Below, in pieces: positions 36,711 through 45,630 of a DNA stretch of 64,000 bases. The DNA is from Paraburkholderia atlantica. Lineage in GTDB: Bacteria > Pseudomonadota > Gammaproteobacteria > Burkholderiales > Burkholderiaceae. The stretch lies in NCBI RefSeq assembly GCF_009362785.1, contig NZ_WHNQ01000029.1:1-64000 (forward strand), written 5' to 3'. The first letter of the stretch is position 1; every line of letters starts with the position of its first letter. The position numbers and the translations under genes were made by a program. The notes beneath the pieces were generated by a model, which made no database searches, was not told where the DNA came from, and saw nothing but the letters and a program-made list of their open reading frames with translations.

Positions 36711-37631
36711 CTAATCCTTCATTTCGCGGCCGGTTAGCCGCAAAAACACGTCTTCCAGGTTGGCGGGGCGTTGGAGAATGCGCAGACCCGGATGCCCCCG
36801 CAACTGCAAACGCACCTGCTCAGGATCAGCGGCATAGCAAAACAATGCTTCGCCGCTCACTTCGGTTCGCTGTGTGTAGGGCTCGAGTAACGGCCGCAGT
36901 TCATGTGAATTGCCGCCATATATCTCAATCACTTGGCTCCCAATCTGCTCTTCGATCAGCGCACTAGGAGTACCTTCGGCAATGCTGCGCCCTTCGTCAA
37001 TCACACAGAGACGGTTGCACAGTCGCTCCGCTTCTTCCATGAAATGAGTGGTGAGAAGAATTGTTTTGCCGCGCGCGAGTAGCAAGCGCAGGCGTTCCCA
37101 GATGAGGTGGCGCGCATGCGGATCAAGGCCCGTCGCGGGCTCGTCCATTACAAGTAGTTGGGGGTCGTTGATGAGCGCGCGAGCGAGCGTCAGACGCCGT
37201 TTCATGCCGCCTGATAATTCGATAACGCGCGCATCAGCCTTGCTTTCCAGGCGCGCGAATTCGAGCAAAGAGGGAATCACAACCGAGATCTCACCTGCGC
37301 TCATGCCAAAGTAGCTCCCGAATATCTCTAGGTTCTCACGCACTGTGAACCCGGGTTCAAGATTATCGAATTGCGGAACGACGCCAATTCGTGCACGTGC
37401 CCGTCGCGCGCGTCCAGGCACAGGCTCTCCGAGGACTGTGATCGTACCCGCGTCAGGTAGCGCCATCCCGAGGACCATCCGCGCGGTCGTGCTCTTGCCT
37501 GCGCCGTTAGGCCCCAAAAGGCCGAAACACTCGCCCGGCTCTACGTGGAAGGACAGTCCATTGACAGCGAGCTTCCCGCCGTAGGACTTGTTGACACCTG
37601 TAAACGTGATTGCTGCAGTTGGCATTGACAT
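36711..37631 (-). CDS. nodI: Nod factor ABC exporter ATPase
   Basis: A 306-aa ABC ATPase. Walker A is LLGPNGAGKSTTARMVLGMA, the signature is ELSGGMKRRLTLARALINDP and Walker B runs into LVMDEPATGLDPHAR. NodI-like specificity appears in ITFTGVNKSYGGKLAVNGLS. ATG 37631 gives a normal NodI length; an earlier in-frame ATG at 37703 would overlap nodC. Partner of NodJ. Confidence 0.95.
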   Translation of the reverse strand: MSMPTAAITFTGVNKSYGGKLAVNGLSFHVEPGECFGLLGPNGAGKSTTARMVLGMALPDAGTITVLGEPVPGRARRARARIGVVPQFDNLEPGFTVRENLEIFGSYFGMSAGEISVVIPSLLEFARLESKADARVIELSGGMKRRLTLARALINDPQLLVMDEPATGLDPHARHLIWERLRLLLARGKTILLTTHFMEEAERLCNRLCVIDEGRSIAEGTPSALIEEQIGSQVIEIYGGNSHELRPLLEPYTQRTEVSGEALFCYAADPEQVRLQLRGHPGLRILQRPANLEDVFLRLTGREMKD

Positions 37632-37680
37632 GGAAATCCAAATGGTTGTTCTCTTCAGGAAGATCTCGTGACGAACACGA

Positions 37681-39024
37681 TCATCTGTTTCGGAAAACGT
37701 CATCAGATTCCGTTAATGCCTGCTCATCCCAGTGTCGACGGTGCTTGTCACGCTGAGCCCCGCCATTTGTGGATATAGTGGTGTCCGTTTCAGTGTCGTG
37801 CCCCGGCGGGTCGACGTGTGCGCTACAACCGCCGGCGGCCACGCCGCGGGACAGCCAGTTGCTGTTGCTGAGTGTACACAAGGCGTACGCCTTAACAGGT
37901 AGTAGGAACAGTAGGTTGACCAGCGTGTGCGCGGAGAACCCAAGAAATCGAAGCTCACGAGAGCGCATAGCTGCCACGGAGCAGCGGAGCATACTCATTG
38001 ACGCAATCACGAAGCACGCCTTCCATGGGGCCGTCTCTGTCAATGCGATCTGTAAAAAGCCGGAGAGCATTGCGATCGCGAGCAATAGGGAGCCTGCATT
38101 CTGCGCAATGACGTCCAGCGTAAGATACCGATCTAGGCGGGGTAAAAGGCGTAGCGCCAACAGCGTGTCGCGATATGTGCTTCGCGCCCAGCGCAATTGT
38201 TGGCGAAGATACGGCCCGAGTCTGTCTGGAACGACGGTAGAAGCGATCGCATTTGGAACGTACTCTGTTCGGTAGCCCGCGGCCAGCATGAGAATTGTTA
38301 GATGACGATCCTCCCCAAAATCGCTTCGCTTTCCCCGGAACATCTGTGTTTCGTACTGGTCGAGCAGCAAGAGAAGCGCGGAGCGGCGATATATCGCGCA
38401 CGGCCCGCAGCAGCACATCACGGCGCCGAACCGGGCCTGAGCTGCGCGCTCCTCGTTACACGCGAGCCAGTATTCCATATCAATCAGACGGGTCAACCAC
38501 GTATCGTTGCGATTGCTGGCGGTCAATTGACCCATGGCGGCGCCGACCTCTGCATCGCTCATTGTCAGTATGAGTTGGCTTATAACGTCCGGCGCCAAGG
38601 TCGTGTCGGAATCGACGTTGAGTATGAGTTCTGCGGATGAAGCCCGTATTGCGGCGATCTGGGCCTTGCGTTTTCCCACGTTTTGGGGAAGAAGAACAAA
38701 ATTGAATCTTGGATCGTGCTCGTAGTCGCGATAAACGGGTTCCAACGCATCGCGGTTGGCGGATCCGTCATCGACCACGTGGATTTTTAAAGCCCCTGAG
38801 TATTCCTGCGTTGCGATAGAGGCGAGACACGCGCGCAGAGTATCGGGGTTTTCGTTGAAGCACGGAACGATGACGTCGACGTCGGGAAGAAAATTCGTGG
38901 CGGATCGGTTGCTATGCTCAGCTGGAGCGGGTAGGGTATGTAGAACCTGCGCTGTCTTATAAACGGCAGAAAGAAGTGCGTACAATAAAACGGAGGTCGT
39001 ATTGATGGCGGCAGGAATGTTCAT
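37681..39024 (-). CDS. nodC: Nod factor chitooligosaccharide synthase
   Basis: A 447-aa family GT2 membrane glycosyltransferase that polymerises GlcNAc. The UDP-sugar and catalytic motifs are in order: VDVIVPCFNENPDTLRAC, HVVDDGSANRD, ILNVDSDTTLAPDV, SDFGEDRHLTILML and QQLRWARSTYRDT. Hydrophobic segments lie at the N-terminus and in the last third. ATG 39024 is used rather than TTG 39051. It is separated from nodB by an unusual 433-bp gap. Confidence 0.95.
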   Translation of the reverse strand: MNIPAAINTTSVLLYALLSAVYKTAQVLHTLPAPAEHSNRSATNFLPDVDVIVPCFNENPDTLRACLASIATQEYSGALKIHVVDDGSANRDALEPVYRDYEHDPRFNFVLLPQNVGKRKAQIAAIRASSAELILNVDSDTTLAPDVISQLILTMSDAEVGAAMGQLTASNRNDTWLTRLIDMEYWLACNEERAAQARFGAVMCCCGPCAIYRRSALLLLLDQYETQMFRGKRSDFGEDRHLTILMLAAGYRTEYVPNAIASTVVPDRLGPYLRQQLRWARSTYRDTLLALRLLPRLDRYLTLDVIAQNAGSLLLAIAMLSGFLQIALTETAPWKACFVIASMSMLRCSVAAMRSRELRFLGFSAHTLVNLLFLLPVKAYALCTLSNSNWLSRGVAAGGCSAHVDPPGHDTETDTTISTNGGAQRDKHRRHWDEQALTESDDVFRNR

Positions 39025-39457
39025 CGAGGTCAGTTTGCTAAGTGGTGTCAAAAAACGATCTGATTACAGGCCTGCTAGGATCCGTCAATACGCCTGCTCG
39101 GCGTGATCACATCGACGACAGACCCTGCGTGAAACTGCGATACCGTAGACGGGAAGAGTTGACTGGGTGCTGTCGTGTACCGCCTTTTTGTTGATGCAAT
39201 CGTATTAATCTGTCGCTTTCGACTGACTAATAACCTCCTTCAATGCGTTCCATGGTATCGAGGTGGGCAACAACACCTCCATCGGCGGACACGGAAAGTT
39301 ATATCAGTGGATCCTTTTTCACGGGTCAGTTTTTCCTGACATCTTCATTTGATTGTCCGCCAGAATCGTGCACGATCTCTCGATGTGACTATAGGGAACC
39401 GTTTGCAATGAGTGGCTAGCCAATAGTCCAAGCAGGCTAGTGGTTACAGATGTGTGC
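39025..39457. other. 433-bp gap inside the nod operon, between nodB and nodC
   Basis: No gene, IS fragment or second nod box is seen. On the minus strand GTCAGTCGAAAGCGACAG (about 39211-39228) partly recalls a tts box but lacks its central bases. A five-base-stem hairpin lies at 39325-39340. Genes of this operon are otherwise mostly tightly spaced, so an excision scar, internal promoter or leader is possible. Confidence 0.5.
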
Positions 39458-40135
39458 TCATTCGGCCAGTGTTTTGGATCGACGATCAGGAAGTCGACTA
39501 ATCACGAACCTGCGCGCCTTCAATGCAGGAATTAGACGCGAGAGAGCCTCGGTCGTTTGTCTGCGGGATGTCGTGTGAACATCGGAGTTTGACTCTCCGG
39601 GGGGGCTTCCATCATGCAACAGCACAATCGAGCCTGGCCGGACTGATGCCATCACCGCATCAACAATCACATTGACACCCGGTTGAGACCAATCCCGCGG
39701 GTCTACTGACCAGTGAAGCGCGATCAATCCAGCCTTCCCCGTTTCCCCGATTGCGTCTTTCGTCCAGATTCCGTATGGCGCCCGGATATACGTCACTTTT
39801 GCCGCAGGACACGTCTCCTTGATAAGCGCATCCGCCTCCCATATTTCACGGCGAACTAGGTCCGGCTCACATTTCGAAAGGTCTGGATGTGTCATGGTGT
39901 GGTTAGCGAGTTCATGACCTTCTGCGGCGATCCGTTTGATCAGTTCTGGATACTCCGCTGCGTATGCGCCGATGACACAAAAAGTTGCCGCCGCTTGCTC
40001 GTATGCCAATATGTCAAGTATTTTCGGCGTCCATACTGGATGAGGTCCGTCATCAAATGTAAGGTAAACCTTAGGGCGAAGATCGGCACAATCACTGTCG
40101 CTGCGCACTTCTGTCAAATAGTCTGGGTGGTTCAT
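39458..40135 (-). CDS. nodB: Chitooligosaccharide deacetylase
   Basis: A 225-aa family CE4 deacetylase that removes the N-acetyl group at the non-reducing end of the chitooligomer. Motif 1 is VYLTFDDGPHPVWTPKIL, motif 2 GHELANHTMTHPDLS, motif 3 IRAPYGIWTK, and SIVLLHDG near the end supplies the last catalytic His. It is the first gene behind the nod box, as in beta-rhizobial nodBCIJHASU operons. Confidence 0.96.
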   Translation of the reverse strand: MNHPDYLTEVRSDSDCADLRPKVYLTFDDGPHPVWTPKILDILAYEQAAATFCVIGAYAAEYPELIKRIAAEGHELANHTMTHPDLSKCEPDLVRREIWEADALIKETCPAAKVTYIRAPYGIWTKDAIGETGKAGLIALHWSVDPRDWSQPGVNVIVDAVMASVRPGSIVLLHDGSPPGESNSDVHTTSRRQTTEALSRLIPALKARRFVISRLPDRRSKTLAE

Positions 40136-40306
40136 AGCCTTTCCATCGCGTCGGACGCATGCCTTGTATCGTTCGATCTGCCGATAGGTTCGATTGCCAA
40201 CTGCGGATCACTATGCGGGATTTTGCGGATCAATCAGTACTACGATAGACGGGCTTCGACGTTCCCTATTCCATTTGAATGGTCGCAACTTTGCGTTATC
40301 GCAAAT

Positions 40307-40353
40307 AATTTGTACAATCGATTGTTTCGATATGTCTCATCCATAAGGCGGAT
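40307..40353 (-). promoter_or_regulatory. nod box driving nodB and facing nodD
   Basis: On the minus strand this 47-bp site starts ATCCGCCTTATGGATG and contains ATCGAAACAATCGATTGTAC, matching the NodD-binding consensus (ATCCAYNNYRYRRATG ... ATCNAAACAATCRATTTTACC) at nearly every fixed position. It ends 171 bases before nodB and begins nine bases from the nodD start, so NodD binding here can act on both genes. Confidence 0.93.
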
Positions 40354-40361
40354 ACCGGAAC

Positions 40362-41270
40362 ATGCGATTCAAAGGCCTTGATCTGAATCTTCTCGTCGCG
40401 CTGGATGCGCTGATGACGCAGCGCAACTTGACGGCTGCGGCGCAAAGCGTCAATTTGAGCCAGCCTGCCATGAGCGCCGCCGTTGCTCGACTACGCGATT
40501 ATTTCGGCGACGACCTGTTTGTAATGAGAGGTCGTGAGTTCGTCCCCACTGCGCGAGCGACGGAGCTCGCTGGACCTGTTCGGGAAGCCTTATCGCACAT
40601 CCAGCTTTCGATCATCTCGCGGGACGTGTTTCGACCGGAGAAGTCGAATCGCCGCTTCAGGGTGTGCCTGTCCGACTTTATGACGCTGGTCTATTTTCAG
40701 AATGTCATTGAGCGTGTAGCGCGCGAGGCTCCTTCGGTTGGTTTCGAATTGCTTTTCCCTGATGACGACCCGGGTGAGCTGCTTCGGCGTGGGGACGCCG
40801 ATTTTTTGATCCTGCCGGAGCTGTTGTTGGCTGATGCTCATCCTAAAGCACCGCTCTTTGAGGAGAAGCTCGTGTGTGTAGGCTGTCCGACGAACAAACA
40901 GTTGTCCCGCCGCCTGCCGCTCGAGAAGTACATGTCGATGGGACACGTAACAGTGAGGTTTGGACGTGCACGGAGACCTTCGATCGAGGAGTTCTTCTTA
41001 CTCGATCTAGGTCTCAAGAGGCGCGAAGAGGTTATCGTGCCTACCTTCGACTTGATCCCGCGAGTCCTGCTTCATACTAACCGTATCGCTACGATTCCTC
41101 TGAGGTTAGCAAAGTATTTCGCGGAAGTCGCCCCGCTGCGGATCGTCGACGTCCCGTTGCCACTTTCCTGTTTCACTGAAGCGATCCAATGGCCTTCCCT
41201 GCATAACGGGGATCCTGCGAGCATCTGGATGCGAGAGCTCCTGCTGGAGGAGGCGCGAAACTACGTCTAG
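40362..41270 (+). CDS. nodD: LysR-type regulator of nodulation genes
   Basis: A 302-aa LysR protein that activates nod operons in response to flavonoids. The N-terminal helix-turn-helix is in MRFKGLDLNLLVALDALMTQ, with RNLTAAAQSVNLSQPAMSAA after it, close to classical NodD. The effector domain has RRFRVCLSDFMTLVYFQNVI and FELLFPDDDPGELLRRGDAD. The start ATG lies nine bases from the nod box, so NodD probably controls its own expression. Its stop overlaps the stop of the convergent ATP-grasp gene by four bases. Confidence 0.96.
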   Translation: MRFKGLDLNLLVALDALMTQRNLTAAAQSVNLSQPAMSAAVARLRDYFGDDLFVMRGREFVPTARATELAGPVREALSHIQLSIISRDVFRPEKSNRRFRVCLSDFMTLVYFQNVIERVAREAPSVGFELLFPDDDPGELLRRGDADFLILPELLLADAHPKAPLFEEKLVCVGCPTNKQLSRRLPLEKYMSMGHVTVRFGRARRPSIEEFFLLDLGLKRREEVIVPTFDLIPRVLLHTNRIATIPLRLAKYFAEVAPLRIVDVPLPLSCFTEAIQWPSLHNGDPASIWMRELLLEEARNYV

Positions 41271-42586
41271 CAAGGCAGAAGCGGCGGGGAATGCCTTCCG
41301 GGATGAACCATTGGAGCCGCTGGCTCCGCAGTGAAGGGGGGCGCGGCAATCTCGGCGAGCGTGTATTGGAAATTGTCTAATGTCGTGTGAATTCCTGTGG
41401 CTATTTCGTGCTCCGATGCAGCGCGGTAGCGGAAGCGCGCGAGGAGGGTGGCGTAGCCGCCGGTGCCGTCGAAGAAATGACGTGGCTTGGGGAAAACCGC
41501 CTCGTAAAGCGCGGGGATCTCTCGTAGCAATTTTGCATCGACGAATACTTTGCCCACTGGCTCCGGCAACATGAGGAATCCACCGCGGGCGGACGATGCC
41601 GACGCGTCTAGCGCTGCTTGCACCTGAGTGGCTAACCGCGCCTTGTCACCTGACTGCTGCGCGGCCCAGAGGGCGAACAGGTCAACACCGTACAGATCGT
41701 GAAAGAGGAATGGGATTTCTCCTTCGCCGACGCGGGCACCAACCTTAAGGAAATACAATCCATCGCAGCCCCGGACTATCTCAAGATGGAATGGCCCATT
41801 TCTGAAATCCAGGGCGCGCAGACACTTTACGGAGAATGCGGTTAGCGCCTCATTTAGGGGACTTGGGTCGAGCATCACCGAGCCGAGTGGTTTACCTTGA
41901 GCGAACTGGAGATAAGTGCTGATGTAGCGAGACGCGCGCGCGATAACCAATGTGCCATTCAGAAGGAAGCCGTCAACGTGATAAACCGGACCGTCGATGT
42001 ACTCCTCGCAATCGTACTCGGCAAGCGGTAGTGTCGGCCACAGTGCATCGAACTCAGGACGGGTCTCGATGCGCCGTGACCCTATGTTCGCCGTACCTGA
42101 TCGCGGTTTCACGATTATCGGAAAACGCATCACAGTGGTAGTCGCCGCCTTGGCAACGACCAGATCTTCCAGGGCTGCAAACCGCGGTACACGCAGGCCA
42201 GCTGCGGCGATAGTATTCGTCGTAACGGCCTTATTTCGAAAGCGCACGACTGTCTCGGGAAGGTCGCCGGGGATATTGAACGAATTGCGCAGTCGCGCGG
42301 CCGCTAAAAGGTCGAATTCGGATAAGGCGACTAGCCTGTCGATGCCGCCGAGCGCTGAACTACAGGCGCGCACCGCCGCATGCAGCGCTTCTTCATCGAG
42401 GATGTCAGATAGCTGTTCGACGTGTGCAATGCGAGAGGTGTCAAGCGCGGCGACACTGTTGGGCGTGCAGACGTATGCGATCTTGTTCGCCGCATGATCA
42501 ATGTAGCGCTGATAGGCAGCGAAACCGTCGGACCACCGGTTAAGCACGACTATGCGGTTACCCTTAGCAGGATGATTGGCTTTCAT
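41267..42586 (-). CDS. ATP-grasp carboxylate ligase of unknown product
   Basis: A 439-aa ATP-grasp enzyme of the type that joins a carboxylate to an amine via an acyl phosphate. Central features are RFRNKAVTTNTIAAAGLRVP, the nucleotide-binding FPIIVKPRSGTANIGSRRIE, CEEYIDGPVYHVDGFLLNGT and the metal region GPFHLEIVRG. The usual second Glu of the 'E-x-[NG]-x-R' motif seems replaced: FLKVGARVGEG has Lys before VGAR. Its ATG overlaps the stop of the small ORF upstream, so it is the last gene of a coupled operon with a putative diiron enzyme. I do not recognise a specific pathway. Confidence 0.78.
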   Translation of the reverse strand: MKANHPAKGNRIVVLNRWSDGFAAYQRYIDHAANKIAYVCTPNSVAALDTSRIAHVEQLSDILDEEALHAAVRACSSALGGIDRLVALSEFDLLAAARLRNSFNIPGDLPETVVRFRNKAVTTNTIAAAGLRVPRFAALEDLVVAKAATTTVMRFPIIVKPRSGTANIGSRRIETRPEFDALWPTLPLAEYDCEEYIDGPVYHVDGFLLNGTLVIARASRYISTYLQFAQGKPLGSVMLDPSPLNEALTAFSVKCLRALDFRNGPFHLEIVRGCDGLYFLKVGARVGEGEIPFLFHDLYGVDLFALWAAQQSGDKARLATQVQAALDASASSARGGFLMLPEPVGKVFVDAKLLREIPALYEAVFPKPRHFFDGTGGYATLLARFRYRAASEHEIATGIHTTLDNFQYTLAEIAAPPFTAEPAAPMVHPGRHSPPLLPC

Positions 42587-42915
42587 GTGGAAGCAACTTG
42601 TTCAGATATTTTTTCGGCTTGATCAAATTTGAGCGCACAGAGCGTTTTGGCGATGTCCGGGCCCGGCGTCGGGGCGATCTGCGGCGGTGAACCGGACATG
42701 TCTGGTAGGGGTTTAAGAGAGCAGTCAGTCTCGCGATAGTGGAGGGCGGGTGGGCGTGGGAGCTTCGTCTCCTTTGAGACCGGATTGTGGCGCACACTCG
42801 CCACTTCGGCGCCGCCGGCGAAGTCCGCTGATAAGGATTTGACGAACCGTACGATTGTCAGGCACGTCGCATCGCCACGTTCGCATTGCCGGAGCTGCGT
42901 GGGTTTGGATTGCAA
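42583..42915 (-). CDS. Small ORF coupled to the ATP-grasp gene, unrecognised
   Basis: Up to 110 aa. It ends ...KISEQVAST with its TGA overlapping the ATG of the ATP-grasp gene, a sign of translational coupling. The only in-frame start is TTG 42915, without a clear ribosome site, and a stop lies a little further upstream. The product is Pro-, Ser- and Thr-rich in its second half (PDMSGSPPQIAPTPGPDIAK) with Cys near the end. It could be a peptide substrate for its neighbours, the 3' part of a broken gene begun at 43216, or a spurious frame. Confidence 0.35.
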   Translation of the reverse strand: MQSKPTQLRQCERGDATCLTIVRFVKSLSADFAGGAEVASVRHNPVSKETKLPRPPALHYRETDCSLKPLPDMSGSPPQIAPTPGPDIAKTLCALKFDQAEKISEQVAST

Positions 42916-42958
42916 ATATGGCCGCGTATCATCAGTATCGACAACAAGATCGACTTGT

Positions 42959-43216
42959 TTAGTTTAACCAGTGGGTATATGTGTCCATTACGCTGCTGCC
43001 CGGCAATCTCCGCGAGCGCTGAACTGTCCACGGTGACTCGCCTGTGCATGGGAAGACGCCGAGCGCAGCGCCCACCACCGCGAAGGACGCAACAGACGCT
43101 CGCAGTCGAAGGGGCGCGGCACGCGCAAATGCAAGGGCGGCGATACCTTGACGAGTTGTGGCGGCGAAAACTGCGGTACCGGATGACGCTGGCGCAACCA
43201 CGATGACGGCGGTCAT
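42959..43216 (-). CDS. Small ORF coupled to the heme-oxygenase-like gene, unrecognised
   Basis: 85 aa. ATG 43216 overlaps the TGA of the upstream gene (ATGA). It begins MTAVIVVAPASSGTAVFAAT, followed by RQGIAALAFARAAP, which loosely resembles the first beta-alpha unit of an ATP-grasp pre-domain, then becomes Ala/Arg-rich. It may be the remnant of a second ATP-grasp-type gene whose frame was lost, with the 42583-42915 ORF as its tail, or a genuine small protein. Not identifiable by eye. Confidence 0.35.
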   Translation of the reverse strand: MTAVIVVAPASSGTAVFAATTRQGIAALAFARAAPLRLRASVASFAVVGAALGVFPCTGESPWTVQRSRRLPGSSVMDTYTHWLN

Positions 43217-43926
43217 GTGGCTGCTTCCCGGGAGGTTATGCTTTCCGTCCGGGGCACGGTCGTCACACGCAACTCATCGAAATATTCGTGGATCAGGCCG
43301 ACGAAGTTGCGGAGATACATTTCCGCGCTCTCAATGCTGCCCCAGCCGCCTATTGCCCGCTGAAGGGCAATCCAAATGATGTCATAGTGCTTGTGCGATT
43401 CCGCGTACTGAATGTGCTCGAGCGAACCTTTAACGTGATCGTGGCCGAACGCCCGCGCAGCGGCTTCTGTAATGCTCTTGCTGTAGCGATTGGTGTACCA
43501 TTCGAGCAGCCAGTTCCAGACCATCGTCGGCAGCGGACCGTTGCGACCAATGCTCAGATAGAGATAGCCGATCAGTTTGTCGGTGCTGTGGAGGGGGGCA
43601 ACCCGGTCGACGTCATTGGCAGATAAGCCGAATTTCTTAAGGTCGTGGAGGAATTTCCCCTCATGCCCGTATCCTTCTGCCAAGTATTGCGCGAGGATCT
43701 GTGCGAGCGTGTTGTCCTTGGAGCCGATTTTGTAGAGTGCGAACGCGTCGACCTCGTTATTGAGTCGGATTCGCAATACAGTTTCTACGAGGTGGCGGCG
43801 ATAGTACTCACTGTCGATCCAGTCGCCACGGTGGAACGCTGCGGTTTCGGGCGAAGTTGCGAACATCTGTTCCACAGCTTGTTGAGCGACTTGCTCAAAA
43901 TAAGTGCGATCGTTGGCTGTACTCAT
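43213..43926 (-). CDS. Heme-oxygenase-like (HDO/TenA fold) putative diiron enzyme
   Basis: A 237-aa, all-helical protein with the layout of heme-oxygenase-like diiron oxidases. Candidate metal ligands are E84 and H88 (YLAEGYGHEGKFLHD), E142 (WNWLLEWYTNRYSK), and E170/H171 with H178 (LEHIQYAESHKHYDIIW). Members of this superfamily carry out oxidative cleavage or N-oxygenation in natural-product pathways, and some are thiaminases or redox enzymes. It is the first gene of an operon that ends with an ATP-grasp ligase and abuts nodD. Function is not assigned; the fold call is moderately sure. Confidence 0.55.
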   Translation of the reverse strand: MSTANDRTYFEQVAQQAVEQMFATSPETAAFHRGDWIDSEYYRRHLVETVLRIRLNNEVDAFALYKIGSKDNTLAQILAQYLAEGYGHEGKFLHDLKKFGLSANDVDRVAPLHSTDKLIGYLYLSIGRNGPLPTMVWNWLLEWYTNRYSKSITEAAARAFGHDHVKGSLEHIQYAESHKHYDIIWIALQRAIGGWGSIESAEMYLRNFVGLIHEYFDELRVTTVPRTESITSREAAT

Positions 43927-44583
43927 GTGACCTCCGGTTAGAAATTGAAAAAGGGCAAAGAAACGAGCGAACCGGGCTGCTATAAACGCGTCGAGGAGAT
44001 CAGCCGGGCACCTTGACGCGTTCCTGCGGGAAACTTCGATGCGTACATCAGGCTCGCGGGAGTTCCTAGAGCTTCTAGACTCGAACCGCGACTGCGGTGG
44101 TCGTGCGATGAGAGGGCAGCACTGTCAAACATTCTTGGGCATTTTTTTCGGCTAGCATAGCGAGAGAGGGTTCGTGCAACCTGCTGAACGCAATGCTTCA
44201 ACCTATTGTTTGCTAATTGCAGTTAAGTGGACGTATCCGGGCTCAGATAGCCCGGCGTGCCTAGAACTCCTCATCGAGGAGCGCCATGACGTGGGCACGA
44301 GATGACTGGAGGCCACAACGTCAAGCTGTGCTTTTCTGCAGTATTGCTCCTTCACTGGAAGGAGCATTGGCCAGTTCGGTGGCGGCTGTTCGATCAGGTA
44401 CACGGCGAAGCTCGAAGGGCCGGCTGCGCCAGCGACTCGGGTATTCCCCGCAATGCGTATTCGGCGTGTTTCTCGTGCAACTTTTTTCGCATCCATGTTC
44501 CCTGACTCGTGACGGTAGGATATTAACCGCAGGGGTATGCGTGGTATAAGCTGATAATCTTTATGTCTGCATGAGGGAAATTG
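43927..44583. other. 657-bp divergent intergenic region with two hairpins
   Basis: Separates the operon starting at 43926 from the LysR gene at 44584. It contains a perfect hairpin CCGGGCT-CAGAT-AGCCCGG (44237-44255) and CTCCTC-ATC-GAGGAG (44267-44281), neither followed by a T-run. No ORF with family resemblance is seen. It should hold the promoters of both directions. Confidence 0.45.
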
Positions 44584-45516
44584 ATGATTCGCGATCTCGA
44601 CAGCACGCTGCTGCGTACGTTCGTGACGGTTGTAGAAGCCGGCAGCGTGAGCAATGCTGCGATGGCTCTCCATCGGACACAGGCTGCTGTCAGCATGGCC
44701 CTTCGGCGGCTCGAAGATGAGGTTGGCCAACGCTTGCTCGAACGTTCACCGCGCGGCGTAAAGCCGACCACCGCGGGCAACGTGCTACTGCCATATGCGC
44801 ACAAGCTCCTCGACATTGGCCTCGCGGCTCGCTCCGCCCTGACAGAGGGCGACGTTTCTGGCACGGTGAGGGTCGGCATTCCGGAAGACATCGCAATGAG
44901 CCACCTTCGCCATGCATTGCGGCAGTTCTCGGCTCTCTATCCGGACGTAGCGCTGGAGATTGTTGTCGATGCGAGCCCGGCGTTATCGCAGCGGCTCGCA
45001 AGCAACACACTAGATTTCGCGATCGGCGACCCTGCGCTGATTCACTCGGAGCCGATAGTGACATGGCGGCATCCGCTTCGCTGGGCGGCCGCACGTACCC
45101 GGAACACGGACCTTGGCGAGGGCCCGCTTCCGATTGTTGCATTCGGCGGCGCATGCCGGTGGCAGGAGATTTTTTTCGCGACGTTACTCGACGCCGGCAT
45201 CGCGTGGCGTGTTGCGTGTACGAGCACGAGTCTGTCGGCGGTGCAGTCGGCCGTTGAGGCAGGACTCGGTATTGCAGTGCTGCTCGACTGGCACGTGCGC
45301 CGCGACACCATGCACGCGATCGATCCGCAAGCTGTCGGGTTGCCGATGCCGCCAGTGGCGGAATTCGGTCTGTTCACTCAAGAGAACTGGAACGACCGAA
45401 CATCCGCAGCTACCGCACTTCAACGGTTCCTCTTTCGCTCGCTGCAGCTGAGCTCGGCAGAGCACGGAATGTTCACGGCAGAGCAGCCGGCGATGCCAAC
45501 GCGTGGTCAGGTTTAG
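44584..45516 (+). CDS. LysR-family transcriptional regulator
   Basis: A 310-aa LysR protein, distinct from nodD. Its helix-turn-helix lies in TLLRTFVTVVEAGSVSNAAM and HRTQAAVSMALRRLEDEVGQ; the effector domain starts near SGTVRVGIPEDIAMSHLRHA. ATG 44584 is preceded by GAGGGAAA. It points away from the diiron/ATP-grasp operon across 657 bp, so it is a candidate regulator of that operon; nothing in sequence identifies its inducer. Confidence 0.9.
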   Translation: MIRDLDSTLLRTFVTVVEAGSVSNAAMALHRTQAAVSMALRRLEDEVGQRLLERSPRGVKPTTAGNVLLPYAHKLLDIGLAARSALTEGDVSGTVRVGIPEDIAMSHLRHALRQFSALYPDVALEIVVDASPALSQRLASNTLDFAIGDPALIHSEPIVTWRHPLRWAAARTRNTDLGEGPLPIVAFGGACRWQEIFFATLLDAGIAWRVACTSTSLSAVQSAVEAGLGIAVLLDWHVRRDTMHAIDPQAVGLPMPPVAEFGLFTQENWNDRTSAATALQRFLFRSLQLSSAEHGMFTAEQPAMPTRGQV

Positions 45517-45630
45517 GTGACGTCGCGCAGTGGTCGTGTCGAAGAGATGATATTTCGGCGCGTCAAAACGGTTGCTGCCGGGTATTTTCGATGAGCAGCC
45601 CCGACGCTGACGCGGGCAGGCAGCGTTGCT

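Noticed and set aside
39211..39228. tts-box-like sequence between nodB and nodC
   Set aside because: Lacks the conserved CTT between GTCAG and TCGAAAGC, and no type III secretion gene is in the window.
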